From an uncultured Pelagibacteraceae bacterium (GTDB taxonomy: Bacteria > Pseudomonadota > Alphaproteobacteria > Pelagibacterales > Pelagibacteraceae): 64,000 nt of DNA. The number at the start of each line of letters is the position of its first letter. Within the stretch, counting starts at the first letter, position 1. The notes beneath the pieces were generated by a model. It saw nothing but the letters and a program-made list of their open reading frames with translations. It was not told where the DNA came from and did no database searches. The stretch covers positions 60,581-124,580 of the forward strand of contig CACBNI010000003.1 of assembly GCA_902540595.1 (NCBI GenBank), read 5' to 3'. Positions 9,717-18,229 of the stretch are shown here, in pieces. Position numbers and translations under genes: made by a program.

Positions 9717-10272
9717 GGGATCTTTTCGAAAGAATTCTTTGCAGGGTTCTTCTATGCATTTTAAGTCTTCGTGCGGTTTCAGATACATTTCTATTGCAAA
9801 GTTCAAACACTCTGTGAATATGTTCCCATTTTACTCTATCAGCAGACATAGGATTTTCTGGAGGAGCTGCTTTTTTTGACGGATCTGCCAGTAAAGCTTT
9901 TTCTACATCTTCGGCATCAGCTGGCTTTGCAAGATAATCAATTGCACCTTCTTTAATAGCAGCTACTGCCGTTGGAATGTTTCCATATCCAGTTAGCATT
10001 ATAATTCTGCTATCATTATTTAAGGTTTGAATTTCTTTTACCACTTCAAGACCATTTCCATCACCAAGCCTCAAATCTACTACAGCAAATCCAGGTTTTT
10101 TTGATTTTACAGCCTCTACTCCCTTTTGCACACTCTCTGCTTGAAAAACTTCAAAACCCTTTTTTTCCATTGCTCTTGCCAACCTTTCTCTAAAGGGATT
10201 GTCATCATCACATATTAATAGTGATTTATTCTCAAAATCACTCAGGTTTTGAAGAGTAGTTTGTTCTTTCAT
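9709..10272 (-). CDS. regA: Redox response regulator, RegA/PrrA/ActR family
   Basis: Global redox-responsive regulator of 187 residues. The receiver domain has the acidic pair CDDD near residues 21-24 and phospho-acceptor Asp near 66 (VVDLRLGDGNGLEV). A proline-containing linker follows, then a Fis-type helix-turn-helix (NVSETARRLKMHRRTLQRIL) near the C-terminus, which is nearly invariant in RegA/PrrA. In most alphaproteobacteria regA lies beside regB and senC; here it stands alone between bioY and the polyamine operon, so its kinase must be elsewhere. It is transcribed divergently from the decarboxylase gene across 165 bases. Confidence 0.92.
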   Translation of the reverse strand: MKEQTTLQNLSDFENKSLLICDDDNPFRERLARAMEKKGFEVFQAESVQKGVEAVKSKKPGFAVVDLRLGDGNGLEVVKEIQTLNNDSRIIMLTGYGNIPTAVAAIKEGAIDYLAKPADAEDVEKALLADPSKKAAPPENPMSADRVKWEHIHRVFELCNRNVSETARRLKMHRRTLQRILSKRSPR

Positions 10273-10392
10273 AAACTACATATGGTAACTGAATTAAATT
10301 TTACAATATATGATTATTTATCAATACTGTCCTGAATTATTTGCTTTACATTGGTGATCATTACTTTATACGCGACAAAATATTAAAGTTTT

Positions 10393-10437
10393 TAAAAAAA
10401 GCTTTTTTTTATTAAATTTTTTTTGGAGGCATTTTAA
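10393..10437 (+). promoter_or_regulatory. Leader of the polyamine operon: A/T palindrome and strong Shine-Dalgarno
   Basis: A run of A's, AGCT and a run of T's form a near-perfect inverted repeat at about 10393-10408. A T-rich stretch follows, then a clear GGAGG Shine-Dalgarno sequence 8 bases before ATG 10438. Strong Shine-Dalgarno sites are uncommon in this window, so the site supports this start. The palindrome has almost no loop and no G+C, so it is a weak RNA hairpin and may be only an A-tract/T-tract. Confidence 0.5.
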
Positions 10438-11622
10438 ATGCAAAAATTTAAATCAGTTGTGGAACTTATAAATCAACTGAAACCTGAAAAACCAATATAC
10501 TGTATCAGGAAGAACTCGATAGAATCAGCTGTAAAATATTTTTTGAAAAAATTTCCTGGGGATATTTTATATGCAGTAAAAACAAATCCTCATCCAGAAG
10601 TAATTAAAACTATAATAAGCTCAGGGATTGAGCAATTCGACGTTGCATCAATCGAGGAAATTAAAAGTATAAGAAATTTTAGTCGGAATGCAAAATGTTC
10701 ATATATGCATACTGTAAAGAGCAGAGAAAGTATAAAAGAAGCATATTTTAATTATGGTGTAAAAACTTTTTCATTAGATACTAAAGATGAACTAATTAAA
10801 ATTATAGAAAGTACAAATAACGCAAAAGATTTAGAATTATTTGTAAGAGTAGCGGTTTCAAATGAACACGCTGAAATAGATTTATCTAAAAAGTTTGGAG
10901 CATTAACATCTGAAGCTGTTGGACTAACAAGATTAGCAAAACAACATGCAAAAAAAATTGGTTTAAGTTTTCATGTTGGCTCCCAATGTATGCATCCAAT
11001 TTCTTATGCGAAAGGTATAAGTGAGATTGGAAATATAATAAAAAAAACAAAAATTATTCCTGACTACATTAATGTGGGGGGTGGATTTCCAACCATCTAT
11101 CCTGATTTAATTCCTCAATCCCTAGACAGTTATTTTAATGAAATCAAAAAAAGTTTAGATAATTTAAAACTTGATAAGTTACCAAAAATAATTTGTGAAC
11201 CTGGTAGAGCTTTAGTTGCAGAAAGTGGATCGACAATTGTAAAAGTTAATTTAAGAAAAAAACAAAAACTTTATATTAATGATGGGACCTATGGTACTCT
11301 TTTTGATGCTGGAACTCCTAATATTGTTTATCCTTCAAAAATGATTAAAGAAAATTCAAATAAAATTATTTCTAAAAAACTTACAGCTTTTGATTTCTTT
11401 GGACCAACATGTGATAGTATGGATTACATGAAGGGTCCTTTCTTGCTTCCAAATAATATTAAAGAGAACGATTATATAGAACTTGGTCAACTTGGGGCTT
11501 ACGGATTAACTTTTAGGACACAGTTTAATGGATATTATTCAAATGAAATTTATGAGGTTGAAGATAAACCTTTAATGACGATGTACGATAAAGAGAGCAA
11601 CAAAGCTAACATGGTTGCTTAA
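10438..11622 (+). CDS. Ornithine/lysine/arginine decarboxylase, PLP fold type III (alanine-racemase fold)
   Basis: PLP-dependent amino acid decarboxylase of 394 residues, most likely making putrescine from ornithine. The PLP lysine is in YAVKTNPH (Lys about 48). HVGSQ (His about 179), the GGGFP phosphate loop near 214 and EPGRALV near 254 follow, with the second-subunit active-site Cys in FGPTCDSMD (Cys about 325). It heads a four-gene polyamine operon and its TAATG stop/start overlaps the next gene. Because aguA and aguB, which consume agmatine, sit downstream, arginine decarboxylation cannot be excluded. Substrate specificity cannot be read from sequence alone, so I leave the symbol blank. 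Confidence 0.85.
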   Translation: MQKFKSVVELINQLKPEKPIYCIRKNSIESAVKYFLKKFPGDILYAVKTNPHPEVIKTIISSGIEQFDVASIEEIKSIRNFSRNAKCSYMHTVKSRESIKEAYFNYGVKTFSLDTKDELIKIIESTNNAKDLELFVRVAVSNEHAEIDLSKKFGALTSEAVGLTRLAKQHAKKIGLSFHVGSQCMHPISYAKGISEIGNIIKKTKIIPDYINVGGGFPTIYPDLIPQSLDSYFNEIKKSLDNLKLDKLPKIICEPGRALVAESGSTIVKVNLRKKQKLYINDGTYGTLFDAGTPNIVYPSKMIKENSNKIISKKLTAFDFFGPTCDSMDYMKGPFLLPNNIKENDYIELGQLGAYGLTFRTQFNGYYSNEIYEVEDKPLMTMYDKESNKANMVA

Positions 11623-12665
11623 TGTCAGACCAAAAAAACTTGGGACACAATAGTAAAAAAGATTTCTTAAAAAATCCAGTTGAACACATTGATATTACCT
11701 CTTTTGATGCAAGGAAAATAATCTCATCAATGGATAAAATGTCATTTGTATCTAGAGAAACAGCAAATGCAGCAAATATTTTTAATGAAATGTTGAAAGA
11801 TAAAGAGTGTACAATTTTTCTTACTCTAGCTGGATCAACATCAGCTGCAGGATGTATGAGTATTTATAAGGATTTGGTTAAATATAATATGGTCGATGCC
11901 ATTGTTGCAACTGGAGCTTCAATTGTAGATATGGATTTTTTTGAAGCACTAGGGTTTAAACATTACCAGGGCTCACAGTTTCAAGACGATACAGAGTTAA
12001 GAAATAACTATATTGATAGGATTTACGACACTTACATTGATGAGGAAGAGCTTCAAATGTGTGACAAAATTATATGTGAAATAGCAAATACTTTAGAACC
12101 AAAGAGTTACACATCCAGAGAATTTATCCATGAAATGGGAAAATATCTGAAAAAGAACTCAAAAAAGAAAGCTTCGTTAATTGAAACAGCATTTGATAAT
12201 GATGTTCCAATTTTCTGCCCTGCTTTTACAGATTCAAGTGCAGGATTTGGTTTGGTGATGCACCAAGAAAAAAATCCGAAGAAACATATGACAATCGACT
12301 CTGTTAGAGAATTTAGAGAACTTACAGAAATAAAGATTAAATCCAAAGGCTCAGGGTTATTCATGATCGGTGGTGGAGTGCCAAAAAACTTTATTCAAGA
12401 TACCGTCATATGTGCAGAACTTTTAGGAAAAGATGTTGATATGCACAAGTATGCTGTTCAAATTACCGTTGCAGATAGTAGAGATGGAGCATGTAGTAGC
12501 TCTACTCTAAAAGAGGCAAGTTCGTGGGGTAAAGTTGATATCACGAAAGAACAAATGGTTTTTGCAGAAGCTACAAGCGTTTTACCTCTAATAGCTAGTG
12601 ATGCTTATCATAGAGGGGAATGGAAGAGTAGAGATCGGAAAAATTTTTCAAATATTTTTAAATAA
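11622..12665 (+). CDS. Deoxyhypusine synthase-like protein, probable homospermidine or spermidine synthase
   Basis: Cytoplasmic NAD-dependent aminobutyl transferase of the deoxyhypusine synthase family (347 residues). The catalytic lysine that carries the aminobutyl imine is present in SSWGKV (Lys about 304). NAD-binding segments such as LTLAGSTSAAG near 68-77 and VATGASIVDMD near 95-105 are clear, as is MIGGGVPKN near 248-256. Bacteria lack eIF5A, so hypusine formation is not expected. With a putrescine-forming operon on both sides, the likely product is homospermidine (putrescine plus putrescine) or a related triamine. Its ATG overlaps the decarboxylase stop as TAATG and it ends 3 bases before aguB. 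The family call is firm and the product is inferred. Confidence 0.83.
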   Translation: MSDQKNLGHNSKKDFLKNPVEHIDITSFDARKIISSMDKMSFVSRETANAANIFNEMLKDKECTIFLTLAGSTSAAGCMSIYKDLVKYNMVDAIVATGASIVDMDFFEALGFKHYQGSQFQDDTELRNNYIDRIYDTYIDEEELQMCDKIICEIANTLEPKSYTSREFIHEMGKYLKKNSKKKASLIETAFDNDVPIFCPAFTDSSAGFGLVMHQEKNPKKHMTIDSVREFRELTEIKIKSKGSGLFMIGGGVPKNFIQDTVICAELLGKDVDMHKYAVQITVADSRDGACSSSTLKEASSWGKVDITKEQMVFAEATSVLPLIASDAYHRGEWKSRDRKNFSNIFK

Positions 12666-12668
12666 TTC

Positions 12669-13550
12669 ATGGTAAAAAAAACTACAATTGGTTTAATTCA
12701 AACTAAAGTTTTTGATAATCAAAATAAAAATATAGAAAATTCTGTAATTAAGATTAAAGAAGCAGCAAAGAAAAAAGCAAAAATAATATGTCTTCCTGAA
12801 CTATTTTTATCTCCATATTTTTGTCAAAGTGAAAATCATGCTAAGTTTAAGTTAGCAGAAAAAATTCCAGGTAGATTATCAGATATATATTGTAAATTAG
12901 CCAAAGAACTTTCTGTTGTTTTAATGATTTCTTTATTTGAAAAAAAGACTACTGGTTTTTATCATAACACAAGCATTGTAATTGATGACAAGGGTAAGAT
13001 AATATCAAAGTATAGAAAAATGCATATTCCAGATGATCCAGGTTATTATGAAAAATTCTACTTCACTCCAGGAGATTTAGGTTTTAAATCTACAAAAACA
13101 AAATATGGAAAAGTTGGTTCTTTGATTTGCTGGGATCAATGGTTTCCAGAAGCTGCGAGACTGACAACGCTAAAAGGAGCAGAAATTTTATTTTATCCAA
13201 CAGCGATTGGTTGGCACCCTAAAGAGAAAAAACAGTTTGGAAAATCCCAATTAGATGCATGGATAACTATCCAAAGATCTCACGCCATAGCAAATGGGGT
13301 ATTTGTTGCTGCTATAAATAGAATTGGTTTAGAGAAAACTGGAAAAAGAAAAATACACTTTTGGGGTAACTCAATGATTATCGATCCCAGTGGAAATATT
13401 ATTGCGAAGTCAAAATCAGATAAAGAGGAAATCTTAATTACTAGCATTGATCTAAATAAAATTGAAACAGCTAGAAATCATTGGCCATTTTTAAGAGATA
13501 GAAGAATAGATTATTACAAAGGACTTCTAAAAAATCCTAAAGATGAATAA
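12669..13550 (+). CDS. aguB: N-carbamoylputrescine amidohydrolase
   Basis: Nitrilase-superfamily enzyme hydrolysing N-carbamoylputrescine to putrescine, CO2 and ammonia. All three catalytic residues are visible in the 293-residue protein: Glu about 44 (CLPELF), Lys about 117 (KYRKMHIPD) and Cys about 154 (LICWDQWFPE). The PDDPGYYEKFYFTPGD and WDQWFPEAARL segments are typical of the AguB subgroup. The last 8 bases overlap aguA, which makes its substrate, so both enzymes are probably produced together. Confidence 0.93.
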   Translation: MVKKTTIGLIQTKVFDNQNKNIENSVIKIKEAAKKKAKIICLPELFLSPYFCQSENHAKFKLAEKIPGRLSDIYCKLAKELSVVLMISLFEKKTTGFYHNTSIVIDDKGKIISKYRKMHIPDDPGYYEKFYFTPGDLGFKSTKTKYGKVGSLICWDQWFPEAARLTTLKGAEILFYPTAIGWHPKEKKQFGKSQLDAWITIQRSHAIANGVFVAAINRIGLEKTGKRKIHFWGNSMIIDPSGNIIAKSKSDKEEILITSIDLNKIETARNHWPFLRDRRIDYYKGLLKNPKDE

Positions 13551-14613
13551 TAATTTATCTCTCATTGGCTACAGAATGCCTGCAGAATGGGAGTTGCAAG
13601 AAAGTGTATGGATAGCTTGGCCATACAACAAAAGTGATTGGCCTGGTCTTTTTAAAAATATCCCAAAAATAGTTACACAAATAATAAGTGAATTATCAAG
13701 ATCACAAAAAATAAATTTATTAATAAATAATTATAACGATAAAAAAAAAATTATAAATTTATTAAGTAAATTTCCTAATAACTTACAAAATATTATTTTT
13801 TACAAAATAACCACTAATCGGATTTGGTTAAGAGACTCTGGTCCAATATATATAATAAATGAAAAGACCAAAAAAAAGTTGATTGTAAATTTTAAATTCA
13901 ATGCATGGAGTAAATACAAAGATTATAAGAAAGACAACAATATCAATAATAAATTATCAAAATTAACTAAAGTAAAAAAAATAGATCCTGTTGTTGAGAT
14001 TAATAATAAGTCAAAACAATTAGTATTGGAGGGAGGTGCTATAGATGTCAATGGTAAAGGATCGGTTCTTCTAACGAAGGAATGTCTTTTAAGCAAAGTA
14101 CAAGAAAGAAATCCTGGGATTACAAAAAAATCATTAGAAAAAACATTAAGCAAATATTTAAATGTTAAAAATTTCATTTGGCTTAATAAGGGGATTAAAG
14201 GAGACGATACTCACGGACACATCGATGATATTTCAAGGTTTGTCTCTGAAGATGTAATTATGACTGCAGTCGAAAAAAATAGAAATGAAAAGAATTATAA
14301 AAATTTAAAAAAAAATTTAAATATTTTAAAGAACGCTAAAAATATAAATAAAAGAAAATTTAAAATAATTGAAGTACCAATGCCTAAGCCTATGTATATT
14401 GAAAAAGTAAGAGTTCCTGCAAGTTATCTGAATTTTTATATTGCCAATAAAATAGTACTATTACCAATTTTTAAAGACAAAAATGATAAAAAAGTAATTT
14501 TAATTTTTAAAAAATTTTTTAAAAATAAAAAAATTGTACCAATTGATTGCACTAAACTCATTTGGGGTTTTGGAGCTATTCATTGTATGACACAACCAGA
14601 GCCCAAAATCTAA
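13543..14613 (+). CDS. aguA: Agmatine deiminase
   Basis: Peptidyl-arginine-deiminase-fold enzyme converting agmatine to N-carbamoylputrescine and ammonia. The 356-residue protein has the N-terminal RMPAEWELQESVWIAWP, RIWLRDSGP, EGGAIDVNGKG, the catalytic DTHGHIDD region and the nucleophilic Cys near 348 (IHCMTQPEP), so it appears complete and active. It is very rich in Lys and Asn from AAA/AAT codons, in line with the base composition. It is last in the polyamine operon and its stop lies 1 base from the stop of the convergent transporter gene. No SpeA-type arginine decarboxylase is present in the window. Confidence 0.93.
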   Translation: MNNNLSLIGYRMPAEWELQESVWIAWPYNKSDWPGLFKNIPKIVTQIISELSRSQKINLLINNYNDKKKIINLLSKFPNNLQNIIFYKITTNRIWLRDSGPIYIINEKTKKKLIVNFKFNAWSKYKDYKKDNNINNKLSKLTKVKKIDPVVEINNKSKQLVLEGGAIDVNGKGSVLLTKECLLSKVQERNPGITKKSLEKTLSKYLNVKNFIWLNKGIKGDDTHGHIDDISRFVSEDVIMTAVEKNRNEKNYKNLKKNLNILKNAKNINKRKFKIIEVPMPKPMYIEKVRVPASYLNFYIANKIVLLPIFKDKNDKKVILIFKKFFKNKKIVPIDCTKLIWGFGAIHCMTQPEPKI

Positions 14614-14614
14614 A

Positions 14615-15163
14615 CTATACTGGCTTTAAAGTACCAAGAAGAATTCTGAACGGGATTAACATTACAAGAGCAACTAATATCTTAACTGCTAAATCTCCTA
14701 AAGATAAAGTAACCCAAGGAATACCCGTTGCATAAAATGATATTGAAAAAAACAAAAATGTATCGACTGTAGATCCAATTAAGGATGATGTTAAAGGAGC
14801 AATGAACCACTCTCTTTTTCTTAATTTATCAAATATTTGGACATCTAATAGTTGAGCGACTAAAAAGGCTGTTCCAGATCCAATTGCAATTCTTACTGAA
14901 ATTAAATCTGCAAAATTTGTTGAGAATATAAGAGTAAAACTAATTCCTATTGCAAAACCAATATAAACAATTTTTCTTGCAACTAATTTTCCATAAGATC
15001 GATTTGCTAAATCAGTTATTAAAAAAGCTACAGGGTAGCTAAATGCCCCATAAGTTAATATTTCTTCTAGTCCATAATATTGAATTGGAAATTGAACCAG
15101 ATAATTTGAAGATAAAACAACAACTCCCATTAAAAATGAGAGAAATAAAAAAAACTTATTCAT
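14615..15163 (-). CDS. YhhQ/VUT-family membrane transporter, probable queuosine precursor uptake
   Basis: Integral membrane protein of 182 residues with about six hydrophobic helices. YGAFSYPVAFLITDLANRSYG, followed by ARKIVYIGF and later SSLIGSTVDTFLFFSISF, is the YhhQ/QPTR family signature. Members import queuosine precursors (preQ0 or preQ1) or queuine for tRNA wobble modification. Its ATG overlaps the rpmB stop as TAATG, so it is translationally coupled to ribosomal protein L28. It is convergent with aguA. The substrate is inferred from family membership. Confidence 0.82.
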   Translation of the reverse strand: MNKFFLFLSFLMGVVVLSSNYLVQFPIQYYGLEEILTYGAFSYPVAFLITDLANRSYGKLVARKIVYIGFAIGISFTLIFSTNFADLISVRIAIGSGTAFLVAQLLDVQIFDKLRKREWFIAPLTSSLIGSTVDTFLFFSISFYATGIPWVTLSLGDLAVKILVALVMLIPFRILLGTLKPV

Positions 15164-15474
15164 TATGCAGATTTAGCTAGAGGTTTTTTCTTAAATGGAG
15201 ATTTAATTAAAATTCCTTTTTTTAATTTTTTGAGTCTTGTAGATAAATTTTTATTTTTTACAGTCTTTAAGTATTCGTCAAAACTACCTTTTTTATCAAC
15301 TGATCTTACTCCAGCATTGCTAACAGTTAATTTAAGGCTTCTTTTCATTAACTCACTAGTGAATTTTACTTTTTTAAGATTAGGCAAAAATCTTCTTTTA
15401 GTCTTGTTGTTAGCATGACTAACATTATGACCTTTCATAGGAATTTTACCAGTAAGTTCGCATTTTTTTGACAT
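15163..15474 (-). CDS. rpmB: 50S ribosomal protein L28
   Basis: Large-subunit ribosomal protein of 103 residues. The N-terminus [20 protein letters not shown] and the following [15 protein letters not shown] are unmistakable L28. The C-terminus is lysine-rich ([13 protein letters not shown]), as in other alphaproteobacterial L28 proteins. A near-consensus sigma70 promoter lies just upstream (15487-15515). It is first of a two-gene unit and its stop codon overlaps the start of the transporter gene. Confidence 0.97.
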   Translation of the reverse strand: MSKKCELTGKIPMKGHNVSHANNKTKRRFLPNLKKVKFTSELMKRSLKLTVSNAGVRSVDKKGSFDEYLKTVKNKNLSTRLKKLKKGILIKSPFKKKPLAKSA

Positions 15475-15486
15475 AATAACAGTGCC

Positions 15487-15515
15487 TATATAAGGTTAGA
15501 TGTTGATGTCGTCAA
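15487..15515 (-). promoter_or_regulatory. Sigma70-type promoter for rpmB
   Basis: Read on the minus strand, TTGACG (15510-15515) is followed by a 17-base spacer and TATATA (15487-15492), 13 bases before the rpmB ATG at 15474. Both boxes are close to consensus with ideal spacing. The implied transcript leader is very short. Confidence 0.65.
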
Positions 15516-15526
15516 GTTTATTAGAT

Positions 15527-16579
15527 TTAAGAAAGAGTTTTATTTCCTATAATTTCGGTAAAATTCTTAACTCCATCTCTGATCAATAATTCTTTTAGCT
15601 CTTTTTTAATACTACCAGCTATATTTGGACCTTGAAATACCATACCAGTATATAATTGTATATAATCTGCACCTAATAAAAATTTTTCATAAGCCGATTG
15701 GCCAGAGTCTATTCCTCCTACCCCAATAATCTTAATTTTTCCTTTAAATAAATTATAAAACTTATTTATTAAAATATTTGATTTTTTCTCAATAGGTTTT
15801 CCAGACAATCCTCCTTTTTGATGTTTTTGAATATCTTTCAACACCTCTCTTGATGACTCTGATGTATTTGAAATGATTATTCCACTTATATCGTTTTCTA
15901 AGAGAATTTCGGAAATTAAGTTTATTTGTATTTCACTTATATCAGGTGAAATTTTTACTACTATAGGTATATTTGTCTTTAAATTTTTTTTCTTTTCTGA
16001 AATATTTTTTAATAAGTCTTGCAACTTTCCTTCGTCATGAAAATTTCTTAAATTTTCAGTATTAGGTGACGAAATATTAACAGTAATATAATCTGCAACC
16101 TCATAAAATTTTTCAATTCCTATTAAATAATCATTTATTCGATTATCAGAATCTTTATTAGGACCAATATTTATTCCTAACACTCCTTGTTTATTGTTAG
16201 ACTTAATCCTGTTCAATACAATATCCGAACCATGATTGTTGAAGCCCAATCTGTTTATCAACGCTTGGTCTTCTACTAGTCTAAAAACTCTAGGTTTGCT
16301 GTTCCCATATTGTTTTAAAGGAGTAATTGTACCAACCTCTACCAACCCAAATCCTAACTTAAATAAAGGGTTGTAAACCTCAGCGTTCTTGTCAAAGCCT
16401 GCTGCTATACCAATTGGATTATTTAACTCTTTATTAAAAATTTTAGTTTTAAAAAAAGGGTCATTTTTATGCTCATCAAATATGTTTGAAACTAAATTAA
16501 GTTTAAGTGATTGGATTGCTAAAAAATGAGCTCTTTCAGGATCTATTTTAAATATTAAAGATCTAAGGTTTGAAAACAT
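15527..16579 (-). CDS. pyrD: Dihydroorotate dehydrogenase (quinone), class 2
   Basis: Membrane-associated flavoenzyme oxidising dihydroorotate to orotate in pyrimidine synthesis and passing electrons to ubiquinone. The 350-residue protein has the class 2 N-terminal helix (PERAHFLAIQSLKL), NPIGIAAGFDKNA, FVEVGTITP-like FGLVEVGTITPLKQYGNSKPR, and the catalytic Ser region VNISSPNTENLR. C-terminal phosphate-binding GVGGIDSGQSAYEKFLLGAD is present. Its start overlaps the lysS stop as TAATG, so the two genes form one unit. Confidence 0.97.
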   Translation of the reverse strand: MFSNLRSLIFKIDPERAHFLAIQSLKLNLVSNIFDEHKNDPFFKTKIFNKELNNPIGIAAGFDKNAEVYNPLFKLGFGLVEVGTITPLKQYGNSKPRVFRLVEDQALINRLGFNNHGSDIVLNRIKSNNKQGVLGINIGPNKDSDNRINDYLIGIEKFYEVADYITVNISSPNTENLRNFHDEGKLQDLLKNISEKKKNLKTNIPIVVKISPDISEIQINLISEILLENDISGIIISNTSESSREVLKDIQKHQKGGLSGKPIEKKSNILINKFYNLFKGKIKIIGVGGIDSGQSAYEKFLLGADYIQLYTGMVFQGPNIAGSIKKELKELLIRDGVKNFTEIIGNKTLS

Positions 16580-18141
16580 TATTTTAATTTACTGGTTATA
16601 AGCTCTTTAGTTTCGTTTACACCAAAAAAACTTATAAAAAAACCCATTCTTGGACCATTTTCATCACCGAAGACAACTTCATAAATTAATTTAAACCAAT
16701 CTCTAAGTTTGTCAGCATACCCATTTTCTTTACCAGCTGAATAAATTAAAGTTTGGATATCTTCAGGCGACATACCATCATTACATTTTTCTAAAGTTTT
16801 AACTAAAGCCTCTAGAGCTTCTTTTTCAATTTCATTTGGTATTTTGTATTTTTTTTGAGATTTAATTACGTCATTAAAATACTTAATTGCATATCCAACT
16901 AATCCATCAAATATTGGAAAGTTTTCTTCATGAATATCTGATTTATATTTTTTAACAAATTTCCAAAGTAAATCTTTGCTATCTGCATTGCTTGTTTCAA
17001 CTAAATTTAACAACATCGAAAAAGTCATAATCATTTCCTCACTTGGAATTTTACCATTGTGGACGTGCCAAACTGGATTCATTATTAGTTGTTGTTCAGT
17101 TTGTTTTTTTGATTTTTCTATATTATCTAAATATTCATCTACAGCTTTTGGGACAATTTCTTTATAAAGTTTTTTTGCTCTTTTTGGATTTTGATACATA
17201 TATAATGATAAACTCTCTGGAGATGCGTACTTTAACCACTGATCAATAGTAATGCCATTTCCCTTTGATTTAGAAATTTTTTCCCCTTTCTCATCTAAAA
17301 ATAACTCGTAAGCAAAACTAGAGGGATTTTTTTTGCCAAGTAAAGTAATAATTTTTGTAGATAATATTGCACTTTCTATTAAATCTTTGCCATACATTTC
17401 AAAATCAATATCAAGGGCATACCATCGCATGGCCCAATCAACTTTCCATTGAAGTTTACAGTTCCCGTCGAGAATACTTTTTTCAAGTTTTTTTCCTTTA
17501 TTATCAAAAATTATTTGAGATTTTTCTTTATCAATCTCTATAATAGGTATTTCAAGAACATGTCCAGTGTCTGGACATATTGGTAAGAATGGGCAGTAAG
17601 TTTTTTGACGTTCTTTACCAAGTGTTGGGAGTATAATATTCATTATACCATCATAATTATCTAAGATTATTTTTAAAGTGGGGTTGAAATATCCTGTTTT
17701 ATATAACTCAGTTGAACTTTTAAAAGTGTATTTAAAATTAAAACTATTTAAAAAATCTTTAAGCATTTCATTGTTGTGTTCACCAAAACTGTTGAATTTC
17801 CCAAATGGATCTGGAACCTCGGTCAACGGTTTGTGAAGGTTTTCATTTAACAAATTTTGATTAGGAATATTTTCTGGAACTTTTCTTAGACCATCCATAT
17901 CATCTGAAAAAGTTATAATTTCAGTTGGTAAGTCTGTTAGTTGCTTTAAAGCATTAACCATCATAGAAGTCCTTGCAACTTCTCCAAAAGTGCCTATGTG
18001 AGGTAAACCACTTGGCCCATATCCAGTTTGCAAGGTAATTTTTCCTTTTTTTTCTATGAACGATTTTCTTTCTCTCAGCATTTTTTTGGCCTCCACAAAA
18101 GGCCATGCACTGGTTTTGTCTAAAACTTCTTTTTTAATCAT
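16579..18141 (-). CDS. lysS: Lysyl-tRNA synthetase, class I (archaeal type)
   Basis: Charges tRNA-Lys. The 520-residue protein is a class I enzyme and not the common class II form. The HIGH-like motif is GYGPSGLPHIGTFGE (residues about 41-54) and the KMSKS motif is EKISKSKGN near residue 290. The FSDDMDGLRKVP segment is a class I LysRS signature. This form occurs in archaea, spirochaetes and alphaproteobacteria, so it supports the taxonomic assignment. It is divergent from trkH across 88 bases and is translationally coupled to pyrD. Confidence 0.97.
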   Translation of the reverse strand: MIKKEVLDKTSAWPFVEAKKMLRERKSFIEKKGKITLQTGYGPSGLPHIGTFGEVARTSMMVNALKQLTDLPTEIITFSDDMDGLRKVPENIPNQNLLNENLHKPLTEVPDPFGKFNSFGEHNNEMLKDFLNSFNFKYTFKSSTELYKTGYFNPTLKIILDNYDGIMNIILPTLGKERQKTYCPFLPICPDTGHVLEIPIIEIDKEKSQIIFDNKGKKLEKSILDGNCKLQWKVDWAMRWYALDIDFEMYGKDLIESAILSTKIITLLGKKNPSSFAYELFLDEKGEKISKSKGNGITIDQWLKYASPESLSLYMYQNPKRAKKLYKEIVPKAVDEYLDNIEKSKKQTEQQLIMNPVWHVHNGKIPSEEMIMTFSMLLNLVETSNADSKDLLWKFVKKYKSDIHEENFPIFDGLVGYAIKYFNDVIKSQKKYKIPNEIEKEALEALVKTLEKCNDGMSPEDIQTLIYSAGKENGYADKLRDWFKLIYEVVFGDENGPRMGFFISFFGVNETKELITSKLK

Positions 18142-18229
18142 GAATTGTTCTTTTAAAATCTTAAATCTGCGATTTTATTAATTCTTATAGAGTTGAAATT
18201 TATTTACCATAAAATAATGTTCTTTCAAA

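Noticed and set aside
10393..10408. A-run/AGCT/T-run palindrome as an intrinsic terminator
   Set aside because: It has almost no loop, no G+C stem, and lies directly upstream of a strong ribosome-binding site for the decarboxylase gene; a terminator here makes no sense without an aptamer.
18142..18229. tRNA or small RNA gene between lysS and trkH
   Set aside because: The 88 bases are nearly all A/T with no cloverleaf, no T-loop consensus and no stable stem.
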